Counted from the stretch's first letter, positions 1 through 9,722 are shown. The stretch: DNA of 64,000 nt from Nostoc sp. FACHB-280 (GCF_014697615.1 NZ_JACJSD010000006.1:124001-188000); one strand, 5' to 3'. Program-made: numbers and translations. Notes: a model not told the origin generated them from the letters alone.

Positions 1-72
1 TTTACCTTTATGTGAAGAAATCCTAGAATGTAGGAATTTCCAAATTGGGGAGGAATTCAGAATTAATTAGTC

Positions 73-211
73 GGACTTGATATTACGCACAAAGTTTGAC
101 TGTGGCAACTGAGTGAAGGACTGTAAAGGTGTAAGGGTCTTGAACATTTAGACACTTATACTCCTTTACACTCCCTCAAGCCCTTAGTTTTCCAAATGAA
201 TATTTAAGTCC
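73..211. repeat. Degenerate dispersed repeat with inverted ends
   Basis: GGACTT at 73-78 and AAGTCC at 206-211 form inverted ends around a core carrying GTGTAAGGG and, facing it, CCTTTACACTCCC. The same core words (GGTGTAAGG / CCTTACACC) and the end word GGACTTACGCA recur at 8160-8276, about 20600-20712, 38047-38110 and 52911-53000, so this looks like a worn member of one small non-coding repeat family. No coding potential is seen. Boundaries are approximate. Confidence 0.4.
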
Positions 212-232
212 TAACAGTATGAATGCTGTGAT

Positions 233-3200
233 CTACCAAGGATTACCAATCATGGTAAAAGCTGACCAGAAATAGGGATGAGTTAGGCTTTTGTCGCCGA
301 GTTCTAGTAAGACTGGTGGTAGTGGTAAATCACCATGAGAAGTTTTGAGTTTACCGTTTTCTAGGCGTACTTCTCCTTTAATCATGGCTATTTGTGCTTG
401 TCGGAGGGCTTCCGCTTTAATCGGGGCTTGTTTTAACTTTTCATAAAATTCGGTCATTAAGCTGAATGTGCCTTCATCGGAGACATACCATAAACTGGCT
501 AATGCAGACTTAGCACCAGCTTGCACAGCAAACCCAGCAAAACCTAATTCTGCATCTTCATCACCTAAAGCTGTACGACAAGCACTGAGTACTACTAGTT
601 CTACAGGGGGGTTATTCCAACCAAGTTGACGCATTTGATCCATTCTTAGTTGACTATCCCACAATTGAATATACGAGTTACCGGGCGCACCTTTTCTAAA
701 TTCACCGTGGGTGGCGAGGTGAACAATTCCGTAGGGTATTTGTTGTCTTTGGGCTTTAAGATTTTTTAAAGTGAAGGCTTCGTTTAAAAAGGCTTTACCT
801 TGCCAAAGTTTTTGAGTGATGGTGTTTAATTCTGTGGGGACTGCTGGTAGTGGGTCGAGGTTGGTGAATTGTGATGCGCCCATACCCAAAACTTGCGCTT
901 TTTTAATGTCTACATATTGAGTATTAGTTAAGCTGAGGCTGGGCATTAAACCCACACTATAACGTTCAACTAAGTATTGTTTACCATCATAAAGTGCTGC
1001 TACGGGCATAGCGCGTAACCCTGTATCCATGAGAAAAACTAAGTTATTAATTTCTCTGGTTTTGAAGTTAGATTCAAGGGGGGCAATCAACCAATTGTAT
1101 AGTTGTTGCGCTGGTTTGATATAAGTGCGCCGCAGGGCGGGGTCGGTAACTGCACTAGTTAATTGGCGGCTGGCGGCGATAACTTGCGATCGCGTTACAT
1201 TTGGAAATACTTGCCGAATGGGTTCACCTTTAGCTGTCACCACTACTAATTCTAAAATGTCGTTATCTTTAGAGAGAATGGGTAATTGAGCCGTTTCTTT
1301 AATACTTGCCGGGACAAATGAAACGTAAATTAAGGCAGGTTTAGCACCGGTAGAAGTTTCAATTTTAGTGAGAATATCTTGCGCATCAGTGATACTTTTA
1401 ATTGCTGGTTTACCTTCTCCCAAGTAACTTCCAACCTTATCAGTAAACTTTTCATCTGGAAGGAAATCGGGATCAGTGGGCAAATTTTTTGGAGGTTCTG
1501 GAGGTTGTGGAGGTGTTATACACAGAATAGTACATTGTGGTGGCGTAACAGTAATATTTACTTGTTGAGGCGCAGACTGAGAAACAACATCACTAGCTCT
1601 AACGGTAAAAGCTGGAATTTCACCACTGGCTCCTGATGGTGGTGTATATACTAAAACCGTACTAGAAGTTAATACACTACCAGATGTAACTGGTGTACCA
1701 TCTTGAAATGTCAGCGTGCCAGATGAAATTGCATCAAAAATTACAGTGATGTTGTCATTATTGACATCACTAGTAATCGGATTTAAAGACCCAAATGTGA
1801 AAGTTATCGGTTGATCTAGATCTGTGGAAAACAGTGAATTGATTGTAATCGTTGGTGGTGTGTTGATGGAAGTAAAATTAGCACCGTTACCTGTATCTGT
1901 TACTGTGCCACCATTTGGTAAAACTGGAAATGAAGTAACAGCTGTTGACGTATCATTTCTGACAATATTTCCAAATGTTCCATTAGTAGCGGAATTGCCT
2001 ACAATAAATGGGACGTTATTTGGCCCGCCATCATGTTGGATTGTAATTGAGCCTGATTGAGTGGAACCAGTAGTATTAATTGTATCTGTACCAACACCTT
2101 CTACCGAAATCACGCCTATACCCCGAACTAACCCATAAGCTAAAACATTGACATCTCCAGCTATGGCAGTGCCTTCTCCGCCAAAATTCAAACTTTGAGT
2201 ATCTATGCTACTAAAAGTAATATTGCGACCAAATGTACCGCTAGTTCCGGCTTGGAGTGTGACTGCACCGGCAACAACATCTCCAAAACCTTCGGCAGAT
2301 GTGTCAATATCACCTGTGGTAATACTATTTCCGGCTGTAAGATTTACTTGACCTGCTGTACCACTATCTTCGTTGCCAAATGATGTGTCAATATCACCTG
2401 TGGTAATGCTACCTCCGGCGGTTAAAGTTACAGCACCACTGTTGCCAAGACTAGTAGTGGTAATATCGCTGGTGTTAATATCGCCTCCGGCTGTCAGTTC
2501 GACTCTACCGCTAATGTTATTTTCATTGTCTGGGCTAGTGATATCTTGAGTCGTAATATTACCAGTAGCACTAATAATGACAGGGCCACCATAGTTACTA
2601 AAAAAAATATCACCTGTGACATTCACATTACCTGGTGAAGAGGTGCTGCCTGATGATGTGAATAAATCTCCACTGGTAATAAAACTAGAGGGATTACCAG
2701 TAGTAACTTCTTGTAAACTGCTGACACCTGCTCGTAAAATCAAAGCTGGCTGACTACTCAAAATTTGACCATCAGCAGTAGTACTAGAAAGGGCAGTATC
2801 TTCACCATTAATTATAATTTCGCCAGTCGTAATACTCCCACGGGATTCTACCTTTAAAGATGGCCCATTATAGTTACCAAAGGTAACATCTTGGTTAGAA
2901 CTAAAAATTGGGTCAACTAAACTAATAAAGTTTGCCCCTTGCTGCTGAGAATTGAGAATTGAAAATTTACCACCACTAGCAAAGTGTGCGTCTAAAGAAA
3001 TCTTGCCATCACTAACTAAGGTGAGATTACCGCCACTGATAAAAGTTGTTTGCTGTAAGTGATTAATCGCAAAAATATCAATACCTTGATTGCCTTGGAG
3101 AGTCAGGTTATTACCAGCAGTAGCCGCGAAATTTCTAGCGACACTATCACGGACTCTGACTGTATCTTTCGCTAGTAAATTTAAGTTATTTGTGGCAGTA

Positions 3201-4897
3201 AGTTGACTTTCTGGTAGTGTTAAATTCTGGTTAGCAGCGATGGTGACATTTTTCCCAGATGCTTGATTAACGACAACATCACCATTGCTAACAGTCAAAC
3301 CAGAACCAGTTAACTTCACCTCACCATTATCGACAACTAAATTAGTGGCATTGCCGCCACCACCACCAGTTAATAACGCTGCTAAATCATTCGACGGCAA
3401 ATTATTATTAGTTGCATTTAACGGTTGAATTTCCAAACTCAAAGGATTTCCCGCCAAACTGACTTTGAGTAAACTACTTCCCGGTACAGATGCAATTGTG
3501 ACGTTACCCCCTGGAGCAGATAAACTGCCTGTACTTACCACTGTGCCAGCAAATAAACTTAAATTATTCCCTGATGGTACAGCTAAATTACCTTGGTTGA
3601 AAATTGCACTAGCAACACTACTATCAAAAGCAAAACTATTAGGTGTGCCGATAAGTTGACTGTAGTTGTTTGTGCCAACCGCATTTAACCAGTTATTATT
3701 CCCAAAACCAAGACGAGTGGCTGTAGTAGCTGTAAAGGATGCTGGCACGTTTAAACTGGCATTTTGTCCAAAGATAATGCCTGCGGGGTTGATTAAATAT
3801 AAGTTGGAATTGCCTCCTGTGACGCGAATTATGCCGTTAATGATGGATGCGTCTCCACCTGTGACTCTGCCTAAGATGTTTTGGATGGATGGTTGGGATA
3901 AGAAGTTGGCTGTTTGGTTGGCATCGAGTCCAAATTTGCTGAAGCTATGGAAGAGGTTGGCTTTGTCGCTGCTGAGGCTTCCACCACTAATATTGATGTT
4001 GTTGCCTTGGGTGTTAACTGTTGTGCCTGTGCCATCATTTGCGGGGGTAATGTTTTGGGCTATGGCTGTTGTGGGTATGAGACAAAACAACAATGCAATG
4101 TTGCTGAGTGCTAATGTTTGTTTTTTAGCTTTGGTAGTAGCGGGGAAATTTATCTTGCTACCAGGAATGAGGGCTTTCTTTTGGAAGCTAGGTTGAATTT
4201 GCTGTCGGCGTTTTTTTGCCTTGACAATTGCAAGTTGGGAGTTCTTGATTTGCTCTTGTCTGCGTTGCCGGGATAAGGTTTCAGGATGGGTGCGGTAGTA
4301 GTATAGGGGCTGATAGATATGCTCTACTTCGGCAACTTCTGAAAGTCGCAGACACAAATCATAATCTTCTGCTGTTGCCAGTGATTCGTCAATTCCTCCG
4401 GCTAATTCCAACACCTCACGGCGAATTAGGCGGAAATGAAATGTCATGAACCGATGTAACAGTTCTTCACTGCTATAAGGTACCAGGCAACGATAGCCAT
4501 AACTAAGAATTGTATTGTTTTCATCAATGTCTAAATAGTCGGTGTAAACCCAGCCAAAATTGGGTTTAGCATCTAATACTGCTGCGGTTTGGGCTAGTGC
4601 GGTGGGGGCGAGTAAATCATCACTATCTAGCCAACCAATATATTTACCACGAGTTGCAGCGATCGCACCTTTTAAAGCTTTGGCTACTCCCAGATTATCT
4701 TGGCTGGCTATTACCCGCACGCGGCGATCGCGCTGTTCATATTCACGGGCAATGGCTAGGCTATTATCTGTAGAACCATCATCCCAAATCAGCAGTTCAA
4801 AGTCTGGGCGAGTTTGCGATAAAACACTTTCTATAGCTAATTTGAGATAATTGGCGCGGTTGTAAACTGTGATGATGATAGAAATTACTGGCTGCAT
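233..4897 (-). CDS. GT2 glycosyltransferase / two-partner-secretion (haemagglutinin-type) / CHAT protease fusion
   Basis: This 1554-aa protein has three parts. Residues 1-235 are a GT2 nucleotide-sugar transferase, with DDGST at 39-43, the metal-binding DSDD at 91-94 and an AEDYD motif near 178. Residues 258-280 form a signal peptide with a KK start, a hydrophobic core and an AIA cleavage motif. Residues 285-420 are a TPS/filamentous-haemagglutinin N-terminal domain with NPAGIIFG. Beta-helix repeats of the ITTGDIDTS type follow (about 730-960), then a cadherin/Ig-like stretch (about 1010-1105). The C-terminal CHAT domain (about 1160-1554) carries the caspase-type dyad His1397 (ATHGEF) and Cys1440 (LSACRTA). 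No ATG, GTG or TTG lies between the GT2 core (near residue 165) and the hydrophobic core of the signal peptide, so the halves appear to be translated as one chain. A cytosolic enzyme ahead of a Sec signal is topologically odd. No TpsB partner is in the window. Confidence 0.88.
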   Translation of the reverse strand: MQPVISIIITVYNRANYLKLAIESVLSQTRPDFELLIWDDGSTDNSLAIAREYEQRDRRVRVIASQDNLGVAKALKGAIAATRGKYIGWLDSDDLLAPTALAQTAAVLDAKPNFGWVYTDYLDIDENNTILSYGYRCLVPYSSEELLHRFMTFHFRLIRREVLELAGGIDESLATAEDYDLCLRLSEVAEVEHIYQPLYYYRTHPETLSRQRRQEQIKNSQLAIVKAKKRRQQIQPSFQKKALIPGSKINFPATTKAKKQTLALSNIALLFCLIPTTAIAQNITPANDGTGTTVNTQGNNINISGGSLSSDKANLFHSFSKFGLDANQTANFLSQPSIQNILGRVTGGDASIINGIIRVTGGNSNLYLINPAGIIFGQNASLNVPASFTATTATRLGFGNNNWLNAVGTNNYSQLIGTPNSFAFDSSVASAIFNQGNLAVPSGNNLSLFAGTVVSTGSLSAPGGNVTIASVPGSSLLKVSLAGNPLSLEIQPLNATNNNLPSNDLAALLTGGGGGNATNLVVDNGEVKLTGSGLTVSNGDVVVNQASGKNVTIAANQNLTLPESQLTATNNLNLLAKDTVRVRDSVARNFAATAGNNLTLQGNQGIDIFAINHLQQTTFISGGNLTLVSDGKISLDAHFASGGKFSILNSQQQGANFISLVDPIFSSNQDVTFGNYNGPSLKVESRGSITTGEIIINGEDTALSSTTADGQILSSQPALILRAGVSSLQEVTTGNPSSFITSGDLFTSSGSTSSPGNVNVTGDIFFSNYGGPVIISATGNITTQDITSPDNENNISGRVELTAGGDINTSDITTTSLGNSGAVTLTAGGSITTGDIDTSFGNEDSGTAGQVNLTAGNSITTGDIDTSAEGFGDVVAGAVTLQAGTSGTFGRNITFSSIDTQSLNFGGEGTAIAGDVNVLAYGLVRGIGVISVEGVGTDTINTTGSTQSGSITIQHDGGPNNVPFIVGNSATNGTFGNIVRNDTSTAVTSFPVLPNGGTVTDTGNGANFTSINTPPTITINSLFSTDLDQPITFTFGSLNPITSDVNNDNITVIFDAISSGTLTFQDGTPVTSGSVLTSSTVLVYTPPSGASGEIPAFTVRASDVVSQSAPQQVNITVTPPQCTILCITPPQPPEPPKNLPTDPDFLPDEKFTDKVGSYLGEGKPAIKSITDAQDILTKIETSTGAKPALIYVSFVPASIKETAQLPILSKDNDILELVVVTAKGEPIRQVFPNVTRSQVIAASRQLTSAVTDPALRRTYIKPAQQLYNWLIAPLESNFKTREINNLVFLMDTGLRAMPVAALYDGKQYLVERYSVGLMPSLSLTNTQYVDIKKAQVLGMGASQFTNLDPLPAVPTELNTITQKLWQGKAFLNEAFTLKNLKAQRQQIPYGIVHLATHGEFRKGAPGNSYIQLWDSQLRMDQMRQLGWNNPPVELVVLSACRTALGDEDAELGFAGFAVQAGAKSALASLWYVSDEGTFSLMTEFYEKLKQAPIKAEALRQAQIAMIKGEVRLENGKLKTSHGDLPLPPVLLELGDKSLTHPYFWSAFTMIGNPW

Positions 4898-5149
4898 AAA
4901 AATTAGATTTTTTTAATTTATTTATTGAGAGTTTAAAATTTTTAGTTATCTTTTGGAACAATAGAATATAGATTAACTTATTAAGTTGCCAATAATTTAT
5001 AAAAGTTTGCAGTTTCTTCCAGTTAAAGATGTTAATTTTTGCGAATGTTTGCAAAATTAATTTGTTCTAGATGTGTTTGCTAAAGTTGATGCGGACTGCC
5101 ATTGATTATTGTCAGAAACGTTAAATATTATTGACAAAGTTTAAAAAAT

Positions 5150-6916
5150 ATGAGACATTTTTATGCTATTCAGCCAATACGAAAACAAGCTATTAATAAC
5201 TGGTTAGGTAAAGCAGTCAAATCCAGCAGTATTGTTGGAGGACTAACCGCAGTTTTTTTCTTAGCAAGTTCGTTAGTGCCAACAAGTTTGTTTGCTGAAG
5301 AAAAATTAGAAATTAAAGACTTTGACTATTGGGCAAATTTTTGTAAGTTGTTGGGAGAAGAAAAGAAATATGATGAAGCGATCGCCGCTTGTAATCAAGG
5401 TATTTCTATCAAACCCGACGAACCAGAAATTTGGATTACCCGCACAGAAATTTTACTCAAGCAAGCCAAGTATAGTGAAGCGTTGGTGTCAGCCGATCGC
5501 ACCTTACGCCTGCAACCAAAATATTCTTTAGCGTTGGCTCAAAGATGTGAAGCATTATTGAATTTAAACAAAACTGCTGAAGCGATTGCTGCTTGTGATT
5601 TAGCCTTGCGTTCTGATGGTAACTGGGGCAATCATACCGCAGTTTCAGCCTTGTATAACAGGGCTTTAGGCGAAAGTAAATTAGGGCAATTAGACGCAGC
5701 AATTACTTCCTATAACCGCGCCTTAGAAATTAATCCTGAGAATTCTTTAGCCTTGGTTGGGAATTGTCAAGCATTATCTAATTTAAACAGATTCAGCGAA
5801 GCGATCGCTGCTTGTGACGCAGCCATTAAAGTTAACAAAAATTGGGGTGATACGACACCTGCAATTGCTTGGTATACTAAAGGCTCGGCACAGAAAAAAA
5901 ACGGTCAATTAGAAGAAGCGATCGCCTCCTTTGATCAAGCCGTAGCCATGAATCCCAAAGATGCAGATATTTGGTTAGAACATGGTAGAGCATTAGCAGC
6001 CATTAGTAAACCAGAACAAGCCGCAGTTTCTTATGAATTTGCTGTCAAATTAAGTCCTAATTATGCTTTGGCTTTAGCCAGTCAAAGTGCCAGCTTCAAC
6101 AAATTAGGTAAATTTAAAGAAGCACAAGCAGCCGCCGAACAAGCACTGCAAGGTGATAGCCGTTGGGGTGATGTTAGTCCCGCCTTAGCTTGGCAAGAAC
6201 GAGGAATCGCTTTAGCTGGATTAGGAAATTACGAAGAAGGATTAGCCTCAATCGAAAGAGCGATCGCCCTCAATCCCAACTATGCTGAAGCATGGAATAA
6301 TCGTGCTGCAACTCAATGGTATTTAGGCAGATATTCTGATGCAATTGCGAGTAGCGATCGCGCCACCGAAATTAATCCCAAATATGCCCAAGCATGGTTT
6401 AATAAAGGCAGAATCCTTAAAACCTTAGACCGCTATTCTGCATCCCTAGCGGCTTATAATAAAGCCTTAGAAAATGTGGGCAAATTCACAGATCAATCAC
6501 TCATAGCCAATATTTGGGCTAACCGCAGTGTAGTTTTATGGCATTTATCGAGAAATCAAGAAGCCTTAGTATCTGCCGATAGAGCGATCGGTATCAACCC
6601 TAATTTACCCCAAGCATGGTACAACCGAGGCATAGTTCTATTTAATTTAGCTCGATATGATGAGGCGATTAATGCTTATAACCAAGCTAGTACTCTAGCT
6701 CCTATGGATGCAAATATCTTAGCAGGTAAAGGCGTTGCCTTATTAAGATTGGGTAAATTAGAAGACGCTGATAAGACTTTTACTGCTACCTTACAACTTG
6801 ATCCCAAAAATGCCTTAGCCTTAGCTAATCAACCCATCGCCCAACAAAAATTGCAAGCACAACAAGCACAACAAAAACCTAAATTACCAGTTGTACCAGA
6901 TACTAAAGTGCGTTAG
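5150..6916 (+). CDS. Tetratricopeptide-repeat protein with N-terminal signal/anchor
   Basis: The 588-aa protein starts with a basic segment and a hydrophobic stretch at about residues 27-48 ending in SLFAEE, which reads as a signal peptide or signal anchor. The remainder is about a dozen TPR units with the usual alternation (for example AIASFDQAVAMNPKDADIW and AIALNPNYAEAWNNR). The last ~30 residues are Gln/Lys-rich. TPR superhelices mount protein-protein contacts, so a periplasmic or membrane-attached scaffold is likely; the partner is unknown. It is transcribed divergently from the GT2-CHAT gene with about 250 bp between them. The ATG at 5150 is the only good start before the signal segment. 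Confidence 0.85.
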   Translation: MRHFYAIQPIRKQAINNWLGKAVKSSSIVGGLTAVFFLASSLVPTSLFAEEKLEIKDFDYWANFCKLLGEEKKYDEAIAACNQGISIKPDEPEIWITRTEILLKQAKYSEALVSADRTLRLQPKYSLALAQRCEALLNLNKTAEAIAACDLALRSDGNWGNHTAVSALYNRALGESKLGQLDAAITSYNRALEINPENSLALVGNCQALSNLNRFSEAIAACDAAIKVNKNWGDTTPAIAWYTKGSAQKKNGQLEEAIASFDQAVAMNPKDADIWLEHGRALAAISKPEQAAVSYEFAVKLSPNYALALASQSASFNKLGKFKEAQAAAEQALQGDSRWGDVSPALAWQERGIALAGLGNYEEGLASIERAIALNPNYAEAWNNRAATQWYLGRYSDAIASSDRATEINPKYAQAWFNKGRILKTLDRYSASLAAYNKALENVGKFTDQSLIANIWANRSVVLWHLSRNQEALVSADRAIGINPNLPQAWYNRGIVLFNLARYDEAINAYNQASTLAPMDANILAGKGVALLRLGKLEDADKTFTATLQLDPKNALALANQPIAQQKLQAQQAQQKPKLPVVPDTKVR

Positions 6917-7112
6917 TCCTAATATTCAGTTTCAGTCTTCTAATTTGTACTAGTTCGTAGTGTTCAGATACCCGACTTATTCAATAGACATCTTGCATAT
7001 AGCATTTATTAGTTGACTAAACGACAAATCTATCTGCGTTTAGCTGTGTTTATCTGCGGTTAATTATTTTTGTTTGTACCTCACTAGTTTAAGAAAGGCT
7101 GTAAATCAGATT

Positions 7113-7596
7113 ATGTCCACTAAAAAGCGAATTTTCTGTAATCCCTCTGCTGCACAACTTTATAGTTTAAGGAATTGGATTGAATATGGTTTTAAAAAAG
7201 TTAAAAATGAACTGGGCTGATTTTCGCTTGACTAATTATGAAAGTATTGAACGTTGGTGGGAAATCATCTTTAGTGCTTACTTTTTCGTTAGCATTCAGG
7301 CTACTTACTTTCAGCTTTCTGAGCAATCGAACCTAACATCTACATCATTAGTATTCTCATCAAGTAACTCTAACATTTCTCAACATAGTCAACATTCCCA
7401 CTGGGAATCAGGTACAACATGGAAGAGTGCCTTAAATAACCTGAGATTAATTATTCAAGCGTATATTTTTTACTGTTTAATTTAGCCTTGGCTTACAGTA
7501 TTTAATATTCCTGGTATGAAACGTGGCTTTTTAAAATTAATCGACTTCATGAATGACTTTCGTGCTTCTCCTGTCAGTTTCCCTCTCGCCAGTTGA
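7113..7596 (+). pseudogene. Decayed transposase C-terminus (DDE type)
   Basis: A continuous transposase-like C-terminus can be read only by repairing two lesions. Frame 3 from ATG 7113 reads MSTKKRIFCNPSAAQLYS then RNWIEYGFKKVKNELG and meets TGA. The match resumes one frame over as NWADFRLTNYESIERWWEI, so a few bases were lost near 7210. That frame hits TAG at 7483-7485, where Gln would fit, and continues PWLTVFNIPGMKRGFLKLIDF to TGA at 7594-7596. The pattern (RNWIEYGFK, IERWWEIIFSAY, NNLRLII) recalls cyanobacterial IS4/IS701-like transposases, by memory only. The catalytic N-terminal two thirds and terminal inverted repeats are absent. This is an old insertion remnant and no product is expected. 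Confidence 0.75.
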
Positions 7597-7757
7597 ATCT
7601 CTTGTCATTTTTTATCTCCCTAAAGTAACAAAAGAGGGATCGGGGTATATTATACAGCCAGTAAAATTCTAACTTTTTTCAGTATTTATAACAGCAACTG
7701 CCATTAATTATGACTATAATAAATATATTTACATCAAGAGTAATAGACTAAATTAGA

Positions 7758-8027
7758 ATGGCAAACTTAACTTTATCAAATATATTTCTAACTCTAGGAA
7801 TTATTTTCTTAGTAATTTCTGTTTTAGGACAATCAAAATTAGGCTTTATTGAAATTAATCCAGGCTGTTTTGGTAGAGTGTTAGCTTTATTTCTTGGGGT
7901 TGCTAGTTTGGCTTTTGTATTATTAGGTGGTAATTTCTCGGTAGAAACTGTTGACTTGATTAGAAACTATTTAGCAAAGGCTATTCAACAAAATCTGCCG
8001 CAGCTTAATGAAATTTTAAACTCTTAA
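7758..8027 (+). CDS. Small two-helix membrane protein, unknown
   Basis: The 89-aa product has two hydrophobic segments, at about residues 8-25 (IFLTLGIIFLVISVLG) and 40-58 (GRVLALFLGVASLAFVLLGG), followed by a short polar helix. No family is recognised. It begins at ATG 7758 in AT-rich DNA without a clear Shine-Dalgarno sequence and is followed by a palindromic repeat. It could be a small inner-membrane protein of unknown role. The balanced hydrophobic pattern favours a real gene over a chance frame. Confidence 0.6.
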   Translation: MANLTLSNIFLTLGIIFLVISVLGQSKLGFIEINPGCFGRVLALFLGVASLAFVLLGGNFSVETVDLIRNYLAKAIQQNLPQLNEILNS

Positions 8028-8056
8028 TACCGTTTATGGATTAGTTTATGAGATAC

Positions 8057-8086
8057 TGTAGAGACGTTGTATACAACGTCTCTACA
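8057..8086. repeat. Perfect 30-nt palindrome (copy 1)
   Basis: TGTAGAGACGTTGTA is followed directly by its exact reverse complement, giving 15+15 nt with no loop. A near-identical copy with one mismatch lies at 40398-40427. Both sit between genes, just 3' of a coding region. As RNA it would form a strong hairpin, so it may act as a bidirectional terminator or stabiliser, or be a REP-like mobile palindrome. Confidence 0.8.
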
Positions 8087-8159
8087 TGATATTAAATTAT
8101 GCTCATCCTCATTGAAAATCATAAAAATTTGAGATACATCTTTTTTTAAAGATAGCATT

Positions 8160-8276
8160 AGGACTTACGCAGTAATATGAAAAACCAGGGTTTTTGGATG
8201 GTGAATGGGTGTAAGGTTATAGGTGTTCAAACCCCTTACACCTATTATTAAAAGACTATCTTTGTGCGTAATTTCT
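8160..8276. repeat. Dispersed repeat with GTGTAAGG/CCTTACAC core
   Basis: It begins AGGACTTACGCA at 8160-8171, holds the inverted pair GGTGTAAGG (8208-8216) and CCTTACACC (8234-8242), and ends near TGTGCGTAATTTCT. The first 12 nt are identical to the terminal inverted repeat of the 90-bp element at 52911-53000. It lies right after the stop of the DUF1634 gene and may serve as its transcription end. No coding potential is seen. Confidence 0.5.
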
Positions 8277-8277
8277 G

Positions 8278-8811
8278 TTAAAAATATGCGCCTACTAAAC
8301 TATACGTTAAACTCGCTAATACCAACAGAGTTACCACTATATAAGTTGATTCTCTCTTGAGGATAAAAGCCAATAAAGAAATAATTACACGTAAAATAGG
8401 GGTAGCGATTAATAATAACAAACCTAATTGAATAATGCCTCGACGGCTACCTGCTAAAACTGCATTCATAACACCAGCAGGAGAACGGAACTCTGAGGGT
8501 TCACCGTGAAAAACTTGATATGTAGCAGGTTCAGAACCATGATGAATTAAATATAATATGCCACCGAACAAAACAACAGAACTAGCTATTAACACACCAT
8601 ACTTTAAAAGATTGCTGAGTATGTATTCTAATTGTTGCTCACTGGCTGTTTTACTGACTATCTGACTACTATTAATCTCGCTGCTATGGCGTTGTTCTTC
8701 TAATTGTTGAATATCTGAGTCTGGTTCTTCTGCTGGTAAGGTAATTGTTGCGACTTCCGTCTCTGCTGATGCTGATGATTGCCAACGAAAAATAGAATTA
8801 AACTCGTACAT
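8278..8811 (-). CDS. DUF1634 membrane protein
   Basis: This 177-aa protein has a polar, Glu/Ser-rich N-terminal stretch of about 60 residues followed by three hydrophobic helices (about 72-92, 125-145, 155-175). The RSPAGVMNAVLAGSRRGIIQLGLLLLIATPILR region matches the DUF1634 family as I remember it. DUF1634 genes are habitually encoded beside TauE/SafE exporters, and here the ATG lies one base after the stop of such a gene, implying translational coupling. A role as accessory subunit of the exporter is inferred from this pairing. The long polar N-terminus is an extension relative to the compact family core. Confidence 0.8.
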   Translation of the reverse strand: MYEFNSIFRWQSSASAETEVATITLPAEEPDSDIQQLEEQRHSSEINSSQIVSKTASEQQLEYILSNLLKYGVLIASSVVLFGGILYLIHHGSEPATYQVFHGEPSEFRSPAGVMNAVLAGSRRGIIQLGLLLLIATPILRVIISLLAFILKRESTYIVVTLLVLASLTYSLVGAYF

Positions 8812-8812
8812 A

Positions 8813-9649
8813 TTACAGCCCCCCTATTAGACTGTTGTAGACCATTTTAAAAGCCATTACCACCAGCACAAGACTGAAAATAATTCGCAAAATTTGTGTT
8901 TTAGCACCTATAAGCACTTTTGCTCCTAAAAAAGCACCCGGTAATACTCCTAACATTACAGGCATTGATAATCCCGGATCGATGTAACCTCTGGCTAAAT
9001 AAACTCCGGCTGATGCGGCGGCGGTGACACCAATCATAAAATTGCTAGTAGTAGTAGAAACTTTAAAAGGTATACGCATGGCTTGATCCATTGCTAGTAC
9101 CTTAAATGCACCTGAACCAATACCAAGTAATCCCGATAAAATTCCAGCAATGAACATGACACTAAACCCTGCTGGTACAGAATTAACTTGGTAAGACATC
9201 AAACCATCGGGAGTAGGGTAGGTTCCATTGAGGTTAAAATAATTGGCTAAAGGATCTGCGGGTTGCTCTTGAACAGTTTCAATTCTTGGTCGTTGCGAAA
9301 GATATGCTGAATAAATCAAGACGATCGCTAAGACGATTGTTAACATTTTTACAGAGACAAATACCGCAATCATCGCCCCAATAATTGCCCCAATTGTCGT
9401 AGCAACTTCCAAAAACATTCCTAAGCGCAAATTGGTGTAGCCTTTTTTGATATATGTCGAGGCTGCACCTAAAGAAGTTGCAATTACAGAAACCAAAGAA
9501 GCACCGACAGCGTAGCGAATATCTACACCAAAGACTGAAGTTAATAGGGGGACAATGACAACTCCACCACCCAAACCCGTTAACGCGCCGACAAAGCCAG
9601 CACTAAATGAACCAAGCCAAACCAGTAAAGAAAATTCGAGTATGTTCAA
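8813..9649 (-). CDS. TauE/SafE (TSUP) family anion exporter
   Basis: The 278-aa protein has about eight transmembrane helices in two similar halves. The first opens GFVGALTGLGGGVVIVPLL and the second repeats it as AGILSGLLGIGSGAFKVLAM, the duplicated signature of TSUP transporters. The family exports sulfite, sulfoacetate or other small organosulfur anions; the substrate here cannot be told. The central loop (about 125-160) is polar. It is followed immediately by the DUF1634 gene and preceded at 73 nt by the CadD-like gene on the same strand, so a transporter operon reading from 11.9 kb down to 8.3 kb is plausible. Confidence 0.87.
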   Translation of the reverse strand: MNILEFSLLVWLGSFSAGFVGALTGLGGGVVIVPLLTSVFGVDIRYAVGASLVSVIATSLGAASTYIKKGYTNLRLGMFLEVATTIGAIIGAMIAVFVSVKMLTIVLAIVLIYSAYLSQRPRIETVQEQPADPLANYFNLNGTYPTPDGLMSYQVNSVPAGFSVMFIAGILSGLLGIGSGAFKVLAMDQAMRIPFKVSTTTSNFMIGVTAAASAGVYLARGYIDPGLSMPVMLGVLPGAFLGAKVLIGAKTQILRIIFSLVLVVMAFKMVYNSLIGGL

Positions 9650-9722
9650 ACCTCATACCTCTTATGATATAGGGAAATTCCCAGAGATTTTGCAGATGAG
9701 TCTACCAACTACCCTGTTGTCT

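Noticed and set aside
3666..4196. 176-codon plus-strand frame
   Set aside because: It lies fully antisense to the TPS region of the fusion gene, which has clear domain content; its own sequence has no motif.
4797..5054. Minus-strand 85-codon frame upstream of the fusion gene
   Set aside because: Asn/Lys/Tyr-rich AT-driven composition, no ribosome site, overlaps the fusion gene start.
5150..6916. CRISPR-like periodicity in the TPR gene
   Set aside because: The periodic similarity is at protein level (34-residue TPR units); DNA units are not identical and there are no spacers.
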